Source: an uncultured Clostridia bacterium
GTDB taxonomy: Bacteria > Bacillota > Clostridia > Oscillospirales > Oscillospiraceae
Assembly: GCA_946411835.1 (NCBI GenBank)
Contig: CAMKFK010000002.1
Location: 1 to 64,000 of the forward strand
Direction of reading: 5' to 3'
DNA length: 64,000 nucleotides
The notes beneath the pieces are model-generated. The model was not told the DNA's origin. It saw only the letters and a program-made list of their open reading frames with translations, and ran no database searches. The translations under genes were made by a program, and so were the position numbers. Shown here piece after piece: positions 28,491 through 37,487 of this stretch; position 1 is the first letter of the stretch, and each line of letters starts with the position of its first letter.

Positions 28491-28604
28491 TAAACACAAG
28501 GTTTAGGGGAGCGGCGCAAAAATAGAGCGCGACGCCCATTGCCTCTACTATAACACAGCTTGCCGCAAACCGCAAGTATAATTTTTATTGGAAAGGAGAG
28601 CTAT

Positions 28605-28793
28605 ATGCTGCGAATCGAGGAGCTGCGCAGGGCGCGCGGCATGACCCAGCGGGAGCTGGCGGCGGCGCTGGGGGTGTCCAGCATGGCGGTGTCAAAATGG
28701 GAGCTGGGACGCTGCGCTCCGGCGACGGACAAACTGCCCGATCTCGCCCGCGTCCTGGGCGTGAAAATCGGGGAATTATTTAGGGAGGTGTAA
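28605..28793 (+). CDS. XRE-family HTH (Cro-like) regulator
   Basis: MLRIEELRRARGMTQRELAAALGVSSMAVSKWELG. Confidence 0.9.
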   Translation: MLRIEELRRARGMTQRELAAALGVSSMAVSKWELGRCAPATDKLPDLARVLGVKIGELFREV

Positions 28794-28794
28794 C

Positions 28795-29034
28795 ATGGTC
28801 AAACTGGAACTTACGGATTTTGAGGCGTCCAGCCTGCGGCGGGCGATCCATTATGCTATCGACGCGCGGCTCAAGGGTCTTGCATCGGCGCGTCGCCGTG
28901 TCAGGGCGGCGCTCGATCTCGGCGAGAAGCCCGACGAGCACGACGCCGGGACGCAGGATTCTTGCGAAAATGAGCTGGCGAACCTGCGCCGCATCAAGGC
29001 GATGCTCGACGCCGAGCGGGGTGAAATCTCATGA
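28795..29034 (+). CDS. hypothetical phage protein
   Basis: collinear small ORF with RBS. Confidence 0.55.
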   Translation: MVKLELTDFEASSLRRAIHYAIDARLKGLASARRRVRAALDLGEKPDEHDAGTQDSCENELANLRRIKAMLDAERGEIS

Positions 29035-29222
29035 GCGAAAAGGCGGGATTCCGCGACCAGCTCGCGCAGATCATCGAGGCCGTGCCGGATCGGGAGTGCC
29101 TCAAGATGGCGGACGTGCAGCGGATAACCGGCTGGACGTATCGGACGTGCAAAAAGCGGCTCAAATTCAACCGCTTCGGCGAGCTGACCCGCGCGGAGCT
29201 TGCGCGGCAGCTATGTGTTTAA
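29031..29222 (+). CDS. hypothetical HTH-like phage protein
   Basis: CLKMADVQRITGWTYRTCKKRL HTH-like; overlaps previous by 4 bp. Confidence 0.55.
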   Translation: MSEKAGFRDQLAQIIEAVPDRECLKMADVQRITGWTYRTCKKRLKFNRFGELTRAELARQLCV

Positions 29223-29246
29223 TATCACGAGAAAGGAGGGTTTACA

Positions 29247-30071
29247 ATGCCGGAAATCGAGCGTGAGGTTGGCTATTACGCCGTGATCCCCGCGTCGGTG
29301 CTGCTCTCGCAGGAGATCAGCGCGTCGGCAAAGTTGTTGTATGGCGTCGTGTCCGCGCTCGCGCGGGCGGACGGCTACTGCTGGGCATCCAATGAGCGTC
29401 TCGCCGCGATCCTCCGGTGCGGCGAGCGCTCCGTCTCGCGGGGCATCGCGGAGCTGATCAAGGCTGGCGAGATCGTCGAGGAGATCGCGCCGTCGAAGGA
29501 GCGGAAGGGCAACCGCGAGCGCCGCCTCTACACGCGGGAGAGCTACGCGCGAGGTGTAGCCAAAATTGGCGAGACTGCCAATTTTGGCGAGACCGGTCTA
29601 GCCAAAAATGGCGAGACCCTTAATAGGATTGATAATAAAAGTCTAATTAATCCCCCTATACCCCCCGCTGGGGTAAGTACGGGCAAAAAGCCCCCGAAGC
29701 CGGCGACGTGGAAGCCGGAGCGATTCGAGGACTTCTGGGCTTATTATCGTCTCACCTTCTGCGCGGCGGATCACAACCGCGCCGGAGGACGCGCGGAGGC
29801 GCTGCAGGCGTGGGACAAGCTTAAACCAGACGACGCCCTGCTACGCCGCATAGCCGCGCACCTTAAAGCCGTGATGCGGACGCGCCAGTGGGCGGACGGT
29901 TACGGAATCAAGTACGCCAGCACCTACCTCAACGCCGTCCGGCTGGGGAAAATCAGCCTCGACGAGCTGCCGGAGGCGAATGGCGAGCCGCAAGCCGCCT
30001 CTGTGTCTCCCGGTCGGCGTTACATGGGTACGCGGGTCGTGGACGGGCGAGAGGTGGACGTGTATGAGTGA
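29247..30071 (+). CDS. helix-turn-helix replication (O/DnaD-like) protein
   Basis: SASAKLLYGVVSALARADGYCWASNERLAAILRCGERSVSRGIAELIKAGEI. Confidence 0.78.
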   Translation: MPEIEREVGYYAVIPASVLLSQEISASAKLLYGVVSALARADGYCWASNERLAAILRCGERSVSRGIAELIKAGEIVEEIAPSKERKGNRERRLYTRESYARGVAKIGETANFGETGLAKNGETLNRIDNKSLINPPIPPAGVSTGKKPPKPATWKPERFEDFWAYYRLTFCAADHNRAGGRAEALQAWDKLKPDDALLRRIAAHLKAVMRTRQWADGYGIKYASTYLNAVRLGKISLDELPEANGEPQAASVSPGRRYMGTRVVDGREVDVYE

Positions 30072-31455
30072 TCTTTTCGCCGCAGACCTCCAGGCCGAAC
30101 AGGCGGTTCTCGGCTCGATGCTGATCGACGCCGAGTGCATCCGTGATGTGCTGCCGAAGCTCCGGGAGGACGACTTTTTCACCGAGACGGATCGCCTGAT
30201 CTGGCGCACGATCCGCGCGATGGAGCACGAGCGCGTTCCCATCGACGCGCTGACCGTCATCCCGCGAATCGGCGAGACCAACGAGCACAGGCGGTACCTT
30301 GCGGAGCTGCTGGAAAACACTCCGACGAGCGCAAACGTCCTGGAATACGCTGAGATCGTCTCCGAAGGCGGCAAGCGGCGTCGTCTGCGCACCGCGCTGT
30401 CTGAAGCGATCGAGGCCATTGACGAGCGCAGGCCGGACGATGAGGTTTTCCCGCACGTCGAGGCGGCGATCGCGGCATACGACGAGCGGACGCGCGGCGG
30501 GATCCTGTCTCCGCAGGAACAAACCGACGCCTTTTACACCTACCGCGCCATGCTGGAGAGCGGCGTGCTGCCCTTCACGAAGACGGGATACCATTCGCTT
30601 GACGAAATGCTTGGTGGCGGCCTCAAGCACGGCAGTCTCTATTACCTCGCGGCGCGTCCCGGAACGGGAAAGACTGCATTCGCGCTCAATATCGGCGATT
30701 ATGTCGCCGCGAATGTGGGAAAAGTGCTGTTCGTCTCGATGGAGATGTCAAACGTCGAGATCATGTCCCGCCGGTATGCCATGGCGACGAGCCTTGACAG
30801 CCGGAAACTGCTCATGCAGCCCATGAATTCGGCGGAATACGATCAGTTAGCCGACGCGACAAACGCGATCTCGACCGTGCCATTCCACATCGTCGCGGAG
30901 GGAGCGAAAACCGCCGAACAGGTTTGCAGTCTCGCTCGCTCTATGCGCGGGCTGAAACTGCTGATTATCGACCACTTCACGCTGTTTTCCCGCCCGCATC
31001 GACAGCAGGATTTCAGTGAGTACGCCGAAATCAGTCATCGTCTGGCGAATCTGGCGAATAAGCTTTCAATCCCGATTCTCTGCCTGATTCAGGTCAATCG
31101 CGACGACAGTCAGGGCAAGAAAAAACGGGCGCGGCTTGATACCCTGCGCGGCTCAGGCGCGACCGAGGAAGACGCGGCGGGCGTGCTTTTTATCGAACAC
31201 GCCGCCGATGTGGATCAGTCCACAGGTCAGCCCCGCGAGGAGCTAGTTGTGCTGGAAAAGAACCGCTTTGGCCCGACGGGGAAAATCCGTATGAGCTACC
31301 GCCCGAGGTTTAATACTTTCGCCGAAATCATCGACGGTAAATCCCTGGCGCAGAAGTTCTCCGCCGAAGGCCGCGCCGCGAAGGATCGGGCGCGCGCGGC
31401 CGCGCGGCAGATTCGGTTCGATGAGATCACAGGCGAGGAGGAGATGCCGTTTTGA
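30064..31455 (+). CDS. DnaB-like replicative helicase
   Basis: DLQAEQAVLGSMLIDAECI; ARPGTGKTAFALNI; start reset to 30064. Confidence 0.93.
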   Translation: MSDLFAADLQAEQAVLGSMLIDAECIRDVLPKLREDDFFTETDRLIWRTIRAMEHERVPIDALTVIPRIGETNEHRRYLAELLENTPTSANVLEYAEIVSEGGKRRRLRTALSEAIEAIDERRPDDEVFPHVEAAIAAYDERTRGGILSPQEQTDAFYTYRAMLESGVLPFTKTGYHSLDEMLGGGLKHGSLYYLAARPGTGKTAFALNIGDYVAANVGKVLFVSMEMSNVEIMSRRYAMATSLDSRKLLMQPMNSAEYDQLADATNAISTVPFHIVAEGAKTAEQVCSLARSMRGLKLLIIDHFTLFSRPHRQQDFSEYAEISHRLANLANKLSIPILCLIQVNRDDSQGKKKRARLDTLRGSGATEEDAAGVLFIEHAADVDQSTGQPREELVVLEKNRFGPTGKIRMSYRPRFNTFAEIIDGKSLAQKFSAEGRAAKDRARAAARQIRFDEITGEEEMPF

Positions 31456-31682
31456 GGATCAGCTACACCGACTCGGAGAGCTCTTACCGCGAGCCGCTTT
31501 CGCCGCCGCATCGCGTAGGCGATCCCGTTACGTGGGTGCCGAAGGTGTTTTTCAACGGGTACTTCCCCGGCGCGCTGAAAGCGCTGCGCGGCGTCGTGAT
31601 CTACGTCAACGCCGCGCACCGCTACTACGTCGCGGAGGCGGACTGCAACGGCACGCTTTTGCGGGAAGGATTTAAATTTTGA
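31452..31682 (+). CDS. hypothetical phage protein
   Basis: collinear ORF. Confidence 0.5.
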   Translation: MRISYTDSESSYREPLSPPHRVGDPVTWVPKVFFNGYFPGALKALRGVVIYVNAAHRYYVAEADCNGTLLREGFKF

Positions 31683-31702
31683 CGATTCGAGAGGACAGGG
31701 AC

Positions 31703-32488
31703 ATGAGGACTACAGCGATTTTTTCTTACAAGGGCGGCGTCGGCAAGACGACGACCGCTATCAATCTGGCGGCGGAGCTGGCCGCGCGCGGTCAGCTCGT
31801 GGTGCTGATCGACGCCGACGGGCAGTGCAATGCCACCGACTTTTTCGAGGCGCGCGACGAGAGCGGCACAGTCTACGAGCTGTTGACCTGCCCGGGCGCG
31901 GACGCGAGCGTTGCATACTACTTAGGCACGACCGGGCGCGAGAATCTGCTGATCGTGCCGTCCAGCGACGAGCTGGCGACGGTGGAGCTCCGCGCCGTGG
32001 AGCAGGACGGCGGACGCCTCAACCTGACGGCGCTGCGCGGCTTCTGCGAGGCGCTGGCGGAGGACGGCGAGACGGATTTCGTCATCATCGACTGTCCGCC
32101 CAGCTTCGCGCCGCAGACTGTTGCCGCGCTGGTCGCTGCGGACGACGTGATCGTGCCGGTCACGCCGGACAATTGGTCGATGTCGGGGCTGCGCGACCTG
32201 ACGATCTCGCTCAACGGCGCGCGGCGCGCGAATCCGCGTCTGCGCGTCGCGGGCGTGCTGCTGACAAAAAAAGACGCCAGCGCCGTCGCGCGGGACACCG
32301 AGCGCGCGCTCCGCGAGAGCGGCTGGCCGGTGCTGGACGCGACGATCCGCGCCAGCTCGCATCCGAGCCGATGCAGCTTCTCCCGCCAGACGCTCCGCGA
32401 GGCGGCGCGCCGGTCTGGGATTGCAGCGGACTATCGGGAGCTGTGCGACGAGTACATGGAGGGCTGCTATCATGGCGAAAACCAATAA
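31703..32488 (+). CDS. parA: ParA-family ATPase
   Basis: FSYKGGVGKTTTAINLA deviant Walker A; VIIDCPPS. Confidence 0.92.
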   Translation: MRTTAIFSYKGGVGKTTTAINLAAELAARGQLVVLIDADGQCNATDFFEARDESGTVYELLTCPGADASVAYYLGTTGRENLLIVPSSDELATVELRAVEQDGGRLNLTALRGFCEALAEDGETDFVIIDCPPSFAPQTVAALVAADDVIVPVTPDNWSMSGLRDLTISLNGARRANPRLRVAGVLLTKKDASAVARDTERALRESGWPVLDATIRASSHPSRCSFSRQTLREAARRSGIAADYRELCDEYMEGCYHGENQ

Positions 32489-33527
32489 AATCGGCGATGC
32501 AATCGCCGCGACGCTGGGCGGTGTGTCAACAATCGACACATCCGCGTCGGTGCAGTATATCCCGCTGTGCGACTTAGAGCCCAATCCGCGCAATTTTTAC
32601 CCTGCGCCGGACTTTGACGCCCTGAACGATCTTGCGGAGAGCATCATCGTCAACGGACTGTTGGAGCCGCTGACCGTCACGCCCGGCGCAGGCGGCGTCG
32701 GCTATCGTATCATCAGCGGGCATAGCCGGTGGAGGGCGCTGTCCTTGCCGTTGGTGCGCAGCCGCCGCCCCGATCTGGTGGACGCCGTGCCGTGCGTCGT
32801 CCTGCCGCCTATGAGCGCGGAGCGGGAGCTGTGCGCCGTGATCGAGGCGAATCGCCAGCGCGTGAAAAACGCCGCGACGCTTGCCGCCGAGGCGGAGAAG
32901 CTGACGGAGGCCTACGTCAAACGCAAGCAGGCGGGCGAGGAGCTGCCCGGACGCATCCGCGACCGCGTGGCGGACGCGCTCAAAGTAAGCGCGTCGAAAC
33001 TGGCGATGGCTCAGGCGACGCGCGAGCACCTGACCCTTCCAGGATTCAAGGCGCAATGGGAAAGCGGAAAGATACCGGACACTGTCGCCTACGAAATCTC
33101 AAAGATGGGCGGCGACCACCAGTATCGACTGCTGGACTACCTGATCGACAACGGCATGGAGGCGGGACAGCTCAAGGTCTCGGACGTGCAGCGGCTGGAG
33201 AATCAATTCAACCAGCGCCCGCGCAAGTGGGATATGCCGAGGGAAAAAGAGGACGAGCTCTTTCTGGAGGCGGCGGATGCCTTGCTGAAAAAGCGCCTGC
33301 GGGCTGATATTTCGCGGTGCAAAAGCCGCGCAGAGGGAACAGCCACGCTGAAAAAATCAAATATGCACATGCGCGCCAGTGGCTTAGGTTATTTTGTTGA
33401 CTGTCGATCGGACGGCGTCACCGTGCGCAACGGCGTGGACGCGCCGATAATCAAGCGGAGCTGGTCGGAGGTCTACGACGCCATGTGCATCCTCGCCTTG
33501 CGGAAAATGATGGAGGGTCTGAAATGA
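32472..33527 (+). CDS. parB: ParB/Spo0J-family partition protein
   Basis: IPLCDLEPNPRN...ESIIVNGLLEPLTV...ISGHSRWRAL; directly follows parA. Confidence 0.88.
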   Translation: MAKTNKIGDAIAATLGGVSTIDTSASVQYIPLCDLEPNPRNFYPAPDFDALNDLAESIIVNGLLEPLTVTPGAGGVGYRIISGHSRWRALSLPLVRSRRPDLVDAVPCVVLPPMSAERELCAVIEANRQRVKNAATLAAEAEKLTEAYVKRKQAGEELPGRIRDRVADALKVSASKLAMAQATREHLTLPGFKAQWESGKIPDTVAYEISKMGGDHQYRLLDYLIDNGMEAGQLKVSDVQRLENQFNQRPRKWDMPREKEDELFLEAADALLKKRLRADISRCKSRAEGTATLKKSNMHMRASGLGYFVDCRSDGVTVRNGVDAPIIKRSWSEVYDAMCILALRKMMEGLK

Positions 33528-33988
33528 TGGACGATAGCGAGCTGCGCGTCTCATTTTTGGACGCGAAAAACAAGCGGGCGCAGGTCGGGGTGCTTGCCGA
33601 TCTTAACGTCTGCGCGCCGCGCGAGATCGCGGAACGGCTGGACGCTATGGGGCTGCTTGAGCCGGAGGGTTTGCGCGTCGAGCAATTTAAGGCGCGGTAC
33701 GTTCCGACGGCGCGCGGAGCCATTGAGCAAATAGGCGCGTCGATGGTGCAGCGCGTGCCGGAGCCCGTGCCGGAACCCGCGCCGGAACCCGCGCCGGAAC
33801 CCGCTCCGGAGCCCGTGCCGGTTGCGCTGAGCGTGCAGATGTTCCTCGCGGCGCTGACAGAAATGCTGACGCCGCGCGCGGCGCAGGGCTCGCTGTCGCT
33901 CAATGGCGTGCCGGTGCGTGAGATTGCAAGCGTGCGGATCAGGCCGTGCGGCGACGGAATGATCGTGGACGTGGAGGTGGAGGGGTGA
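33524..33988 (+). CDS. hypothetical protein with PEPxPEP linker
   Basis: VPEPVPEPAPEPAPEPAPEPVP low-complexity linker. Confidence 0.6.
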   Translation: MMDDSELRVSFLDAKNKRAQVGVLADLNVCAPREIAERLDAMGLLEPEGLRVEQFKARYVPTARGAIEQIGASMVQRVPEPVPEPAPEPAPEPAPEPVPVALSVQMFLAALTEMLTPRAAQGSLSLNGVPVREIASVRIRPCGDGMIVDVEVEG

Positions 33989-33992
33989 TTTT

Positions 33993-34151
33993 ATGGGCAA
34001 GGTCGAGGCGCTTCGCGTTTTGGCGGAGCACAAAAACGAGCTGACGCGCCAGCAGCTTTTGACACTGCGCGGGCAGATTCTGGCGGGCGACGTCGCCGCC
34101 GCTATGCGGGGACTGGCGCGGATCGTACAGGGGGCAGGATATGGAAATTAA
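33993..34151 (+). CDS. short phage protein (52 aa)
   Basis: MGKVEALRVLAEHKNELTRQQLLTLRGQILAGDVAAAMRGLARIVQGAGYGN; below ORF-track cut-off but collinear and ATG-overlapping. Confidence 0.6.
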   Translation: MGKVEALRVLAEHKNELTRQQLLTLRGQILAGDVAAAMRGLARIVQGAGYGN

Positions 34152-34875
34152 GCCGATATTATTTAACGCCGAAATGGTGCGCGCTATCCTTGATGGGCGC
34201 AAGACCGTGACGCGGCGGATCGTCAAGCCGCAGCCTGTCGGGCGCATTGCCTACGTTATGGCTGGTCATCGCGCCGGAACGTGGGGCTATCCCGGAGATG
34301 ATACGTACAAGTACTGGGGCGACGAGTACCGCGTCCCGTTGGGCTTGTCGCAGGATGAGCGAGAGCGCCGCTGGAAACCTCCGTACAACGGCGACGACGT
34401 GCTGTGGGTGCGGGAAACATGGAACTACGGCTACGTCGAGACGGCGGATTCCGAGCTGAGTCGGGAGGCGTGGTTTGAGCCGGTGGACTTTCGGACGCGC
34501 ACCGAGCACAGCTATCTCCACGCCTGCTCTGGCTTCTGGTATCGCGCCGACGCGGACAACCCGCAGGACGTGAGGATCCCGTGGCGTCCGTCTATCCATA
34601 TGCCGCGAGAGGCGGTGCGGATATGGCTGCGCGTGAAGCGCGTAAGCGTGGAGCGCTTGCAGGAAATGCACGCGGAGGATAGCTTGCGCGAGGGCGTGAA
34701 GCTGTTTCTGGGCGGTATTCTCAAGGGAGAATCGCCGTTGAAACCATTCGCCGACCTCTGGGACAGTACCATCAAGCCCGCAGACTTCGCCCTCTATGGC
34801 TGGGCGGCGGACCCATGGGTTTGGGTGATAGAATTCGAGTGGTGCGAGAAGCCGAAGGAGGCGGGCAATGTTTAA
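34141..34875 (+). CDS. phage protein, ASCH/PUA-like
   Basis: MEIKPILFNAEMVRAILDGRKTVTRRIVKPQP. Confidence 0.6.
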   Translation: MEIKPILFNAEMVRAILDGRKTVTRRIVKPQPVGRIAYVMAGHRAGTWGYPGDDTYKYWGDEYRVPLGLSQDERERRWKPPYNGDDVLWVRETWNYGYVETADSELSREAWFEPVDFRTRTEHSYLHACSGFWYRADADNPQDVRIPWRPSIHMPREAVRIWLRVKRVSVERLQEMHAEDSLREGVKLFLGGILKGESPLKPFADLWDSTIKPADFALYGWAADPWVWVIEFEWCEKPKEAGNV

Positions 34876-35164
34876 TCAGCGCGAGTACGCGGCGCGGCAG
34901 CGGGAGCGATACCGTGCCGAAGGGCTGTGCGTCTACTGCGGCTCTCGCGCCGTGATCCATGGGCGCACGTACTGCATCCGTTGCCAAAATTCGCACGTTG
35001 CCTCACAGCGCCGAATGCGCGTCAGGCGTGTCGCCGCCGGACTGTGCGCCACCTGCGGCGACGCGCCGCTGACGGAGGGCTATGTCACCTGTCCAGCCTG
35101 CCGCGAAAAGGCGAGGCTGTACCAGCGGGCGAGAAAGGCGGGAAAGGCGGCGAGCGGGGCGTGA
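34868..35164 (+). CDS. zinc-ribbon phage protein
   Basis: three CxxC pairs (CVYCG, CIRCQ, CATCG, CPACR). Confidence 0.65.
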   Translation: MFNQREYAARQRERYRAEGLCVYCGSRAVIHGRTYCIRCQNSHVASQRRMRVRRVAAGLCATCGDAPLTEGYVTCPACREKARLYQRARKAGKAASGA

Positions 35165-35949
35165 ATGAGACGTGGTTCTGCTGCCGGACGCGGGCGGGGC
35201 CGCTGGTCAAGGAGTGCCGCGCGCTGCGTCCGAGGCTCCGCTCCGACGATCAGGCGCGCGCGGCGTCGGGCAAGCGCGAGGCGCAGACCCGCATCCGCAC
35301 GGCGGTCAACCGCTCCGAAGTGGATCGCATCGAGCTGCGTCTCGCCGCCATCGGCTGGGACGCGACGCAGTACGCGCTCACTTTCGACGACGCCCACCTT
35401 CCGCGCAATTATGACGGCGTGCAGCGGGCGCTGCGCAGCTTCGTCAAGGCCGCGCGGCGCTGGCGCGTCCGGTGCGGCAAGCCTCCGGACTTCGACTGGC
35501 TCGCTGTGATCGAGGGGCTGCACGGTGACCACCGCTTGCACATCCACCTTGTCGCGGACTACTACGAGCTGTCGCCCGCAGAGGTGGAGCTGCTGTGGCA
35601 GGGCGGGCTTGCGCCGCGAGACGAGGACGGCGAGATCGGCAAGCCGGTGCTGCTGGACGGCACGGGGTTCCGTCGGCTCGCCGAGTATCTGCACAAGGAG
35701 AGCAAGCCGCTGGGCAAGCGGGCGTTTAGCTGCTCGCGCAGTCTCGACGCCAAGCTGACGCCGCCTCGGCGCTGGGAGGTAGCGTCCGGCGCGATTCGTC
35801 CGGCGCGGCGCGCGGTGTGCGTCAGCTACATCCGCGACCGCGAGCCGGAGCAGTGGAGCAACGGCTGGGGCGAGTGGCGGAAGCTGTCGTGGCTTGTGCC
35901 AGACGGCTCGCCGTCCTGCCTCCGCGCATTGGAGAGGATGGGGGTATAA
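35161..35949 (+). CDS. HUH-type rolling-circle replication-associated (Rep-like) protein
   Basis: GTG start; HRLHIHLVAD (HUH) followed by RRLAEYLHKES (YxxK) motif order. Confidence 0.7.
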   Translation: MNETWFCCRTRAGPLVKECRALRPRLRSDDQARAASGKREAQTRIRTAVNRSEVDRIELRLAAIGWDATQYALTFDDAHLPRNYDGVQRALRSFVKAARRWRVRCGKPPDFDWLAVIEGLHGDHRLHIHLVADYYELSPAEVELLWQGGLAPRDEDGEIGKPVLLDGTGFRRLAEYLHKESKPLGKRAFSCSRSLDAKLTPPRRWEVASGAIRPARRAVCVSYIRDREPEQWSNGWGEWRKLSWLVPDGSPSCLRALERMGV

Positions 35950-35971
35950 CGTGGATGAGGAGGCTGCCTGA

Positions 35972-36085
35972 ATGAATATCGGGCTGGAGGAGGGCGGTCG
36001 CCTGCGCTTTGGCGTCGCGCGGTCGGGTGCGCCGTTCCCGTCGATGATGGTTGTGTTTCGTCCATCGGACGCGGATTTAACATAA
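35972..36085 (+). CDS. 37-aa hypothetical protein
   Basis: MNIGLEEGGRLRFGVARSGAPFPSMMVVFRPSDADLT; short, in operon. Confidence 0.35.
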   Translation: MNIGLEEGGRLRFGVARSGAPFPSMMVVFRPSDADLT

Positions 36086-36176
36086 CGTGCGCGCGCGTGC
36101 GCGCGTCCCCGCGCGCGACATTACTTGCAAGGGAGTGGACAGATTGAGACAAGCTGTAGAAACGCACAAAAAGGGC

Positions 36177-36205
36177 TTGCAAACCGCGTCGTGCGTTGGT
36201 ATACT
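36177..36205 (+). promoter_or_regulatory. promoter TTGCAA-N17-TATACT
   Basis: spacing 17 bp; precedes KTR-like ORF. Confidence 0.55.
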
Positions 36206-36218
36206 AACAGTAACAAAT

Positions 36219-36371
36219 GGATGGATTTCGTGTCCTTGCTGCGGGCGGCATCTGCTCCGCATCGAGCCGGACACCAGCGCGGACCGGCTGCCGGTCTACT
36301 GCCGAGGGTGCAAGCGCGAGATCGTCCTGCAAATCAATCGAGGCCTGAGCGCACGACGCCTGAGCCCATGA
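36219..36371 (+). CDS. cysteine-rich KTR/Com-like zinc protein (start codon uncertain)
   Basis: NGWISCPCCGRHLLRIEPDTSADRLPVYCRGCKREIVLQIN; within ORF 36087..36371. Confidence 0.6.
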   Translation, partial: GWISCPCCGRHLLRIEPDTSADRLPVYCRGCKREIVLQINRGLSARRLSP

Positions 36372-36410
36372 CAACCCCAAGAGGGGGTGCATGGTCTCAG
36401 GCGTTTTTGT
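36357..36410 (+). terminator. terminator CGCCTGAGCCCATG..CATGGTCTCAGGCGTTTTTGTTTT
   Basis: long imperfect hairpin plus T-run. Confidence 0.8.
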
Positions 36411-36443
36411 TTTGCTCTCGTCGTCGCCGGAGGTGATAGCCCG

Positions 36444-36818
36444 ATGCGATGGGCAGGGTACAGGACAAGGCGCTGGGAGCGGTTGCGCGAGACGATCCTC
36501 CGGCGGGATGGCTACAGGTGCCGCGAGGCGGCGCGCTACGGTCTCGCCGTGCAGGCGGACACGGTGCATCACGTCTGGCCGGTGGAGGACTTCCCGCAAT
36601 TCGCGTGGGAACCGTGGAACCTGATCGCGCTTTCGCACAAGGCGCACAACGAGATGCACGATCGCGTCACCGGCGCGCTGACCGAAAAGGGCGAGGCGTG
36701 GCGGCGTCGCACGATACCCCCCCCCCATGACCGGCCCCCTTGCCGGTGCTCATGGGGACCGGGGCGGGGCACTCTTTCCGACGGCGGAAGAAAAAAGCGG
36801 GGCGGGGGTTGTTTTTAG
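36444..36818 (+). CDS. HNH endonuclease (packaging-associated)
   Basis: ILRRDGYRCREAARYG...HHVWPVEDFPQFAWEPWNLIALSHKAHNEMHDR. Confidence 0.85.
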   Translation: MRWAGYRTRRWERLRETILRRDGYRCREAARYGLAVQADTVHHVWPVEDFPQFAWEPWNLIALSHKAHNEMHDRVTGALTEKGEAWRRRTIPPPHDRPPCRCSWGPGRGTLSDGGRKKRGGGCF

Positions 36819-37117
36819 CAAAACCGCCCAGGCGGACGACCGCGCAGGGAATCGCGCGGCGGACGCGCGATAGCTTGACCCGCACGATCGGGCGCGGGCG
36901 CAATCGACGCGCTCGCGCATGGCGACAACTTCCCCCGCCAGCCCTGGCGCACGGCTGGCCGTCAGACCGAGGGGCGCGCAATACCGGCATATTGCGGCGG
37001 GGCGGACGCTGCGCATGAGCGACCAAGGGCGGGGTCCTCCGCGCGGGGCTTTGCAGCTTTCTCCCGCGTCCCGCTCGCCGCCCCGCCGTAAGTGCCACAC
37101 AAACAGGAGGTACGGAA

Positions 37118-37330
37118 ATGCCGTACACACGACTGGTAGAGGCCTCCGCGCGGCTCGCGGGCTGTACGCTAGGCGACGCGCGCGCGGCAAACTGCCGCGA
37201 TATCGGCGCGTGCTCGCATTGCGGATGGAGCAAGGCGGAGGCGGAACGGCGCAGAGCCATACCGCTCACGCCGGACGCGCAGGGGCTGGCTCGCAAGGCG
37301 GTCGGCAGCGGAGCGCGCGCGGATGGATAA
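37118..37330 (+). CDS. small hypothetical phage protein
   Basis: collinear ORF with GGAGG RBS. Confidence 0.5.
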   Translation: MPYTRLVEASARLAGCTLGDARAANCRDIGACSHCGWSKAEAERRRAIPLTPDAQGLARKAVGSGARADG

Positions 37331-37469
37331 GCCCAGGACTTGCCGCGCCTGCCGCTGGTACGAAGACTGGTTCGGCGTCTGCTTCAACGGCGATTCGCCG
37401 TAATGCGCGGACTGCCCGCCGGAGCCGGACGCGACCGCGTGCGAGCACTGGAAGGCGGTCAACAATTGA
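37323..37469 (+). pseudogene. small Cys-rich phage protein interrupted by in-frame TAA (37401-37403)
   Basis: MDKPRTCRACRWYEDWFGVCFNGDSP*CADCPPEPDATACEHWKAVNN. Confidence 0.65.
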
Positions 37470-37487
37470 CACACATAGGAGGACAGC

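Noticed and set aside
33760-33830. PEPxPEP repeat as CRISPR-like or tandem mobile repeat
   Set aside because: Short in-frame coding repeat forming a Pro-Glu linker; no spacer structure
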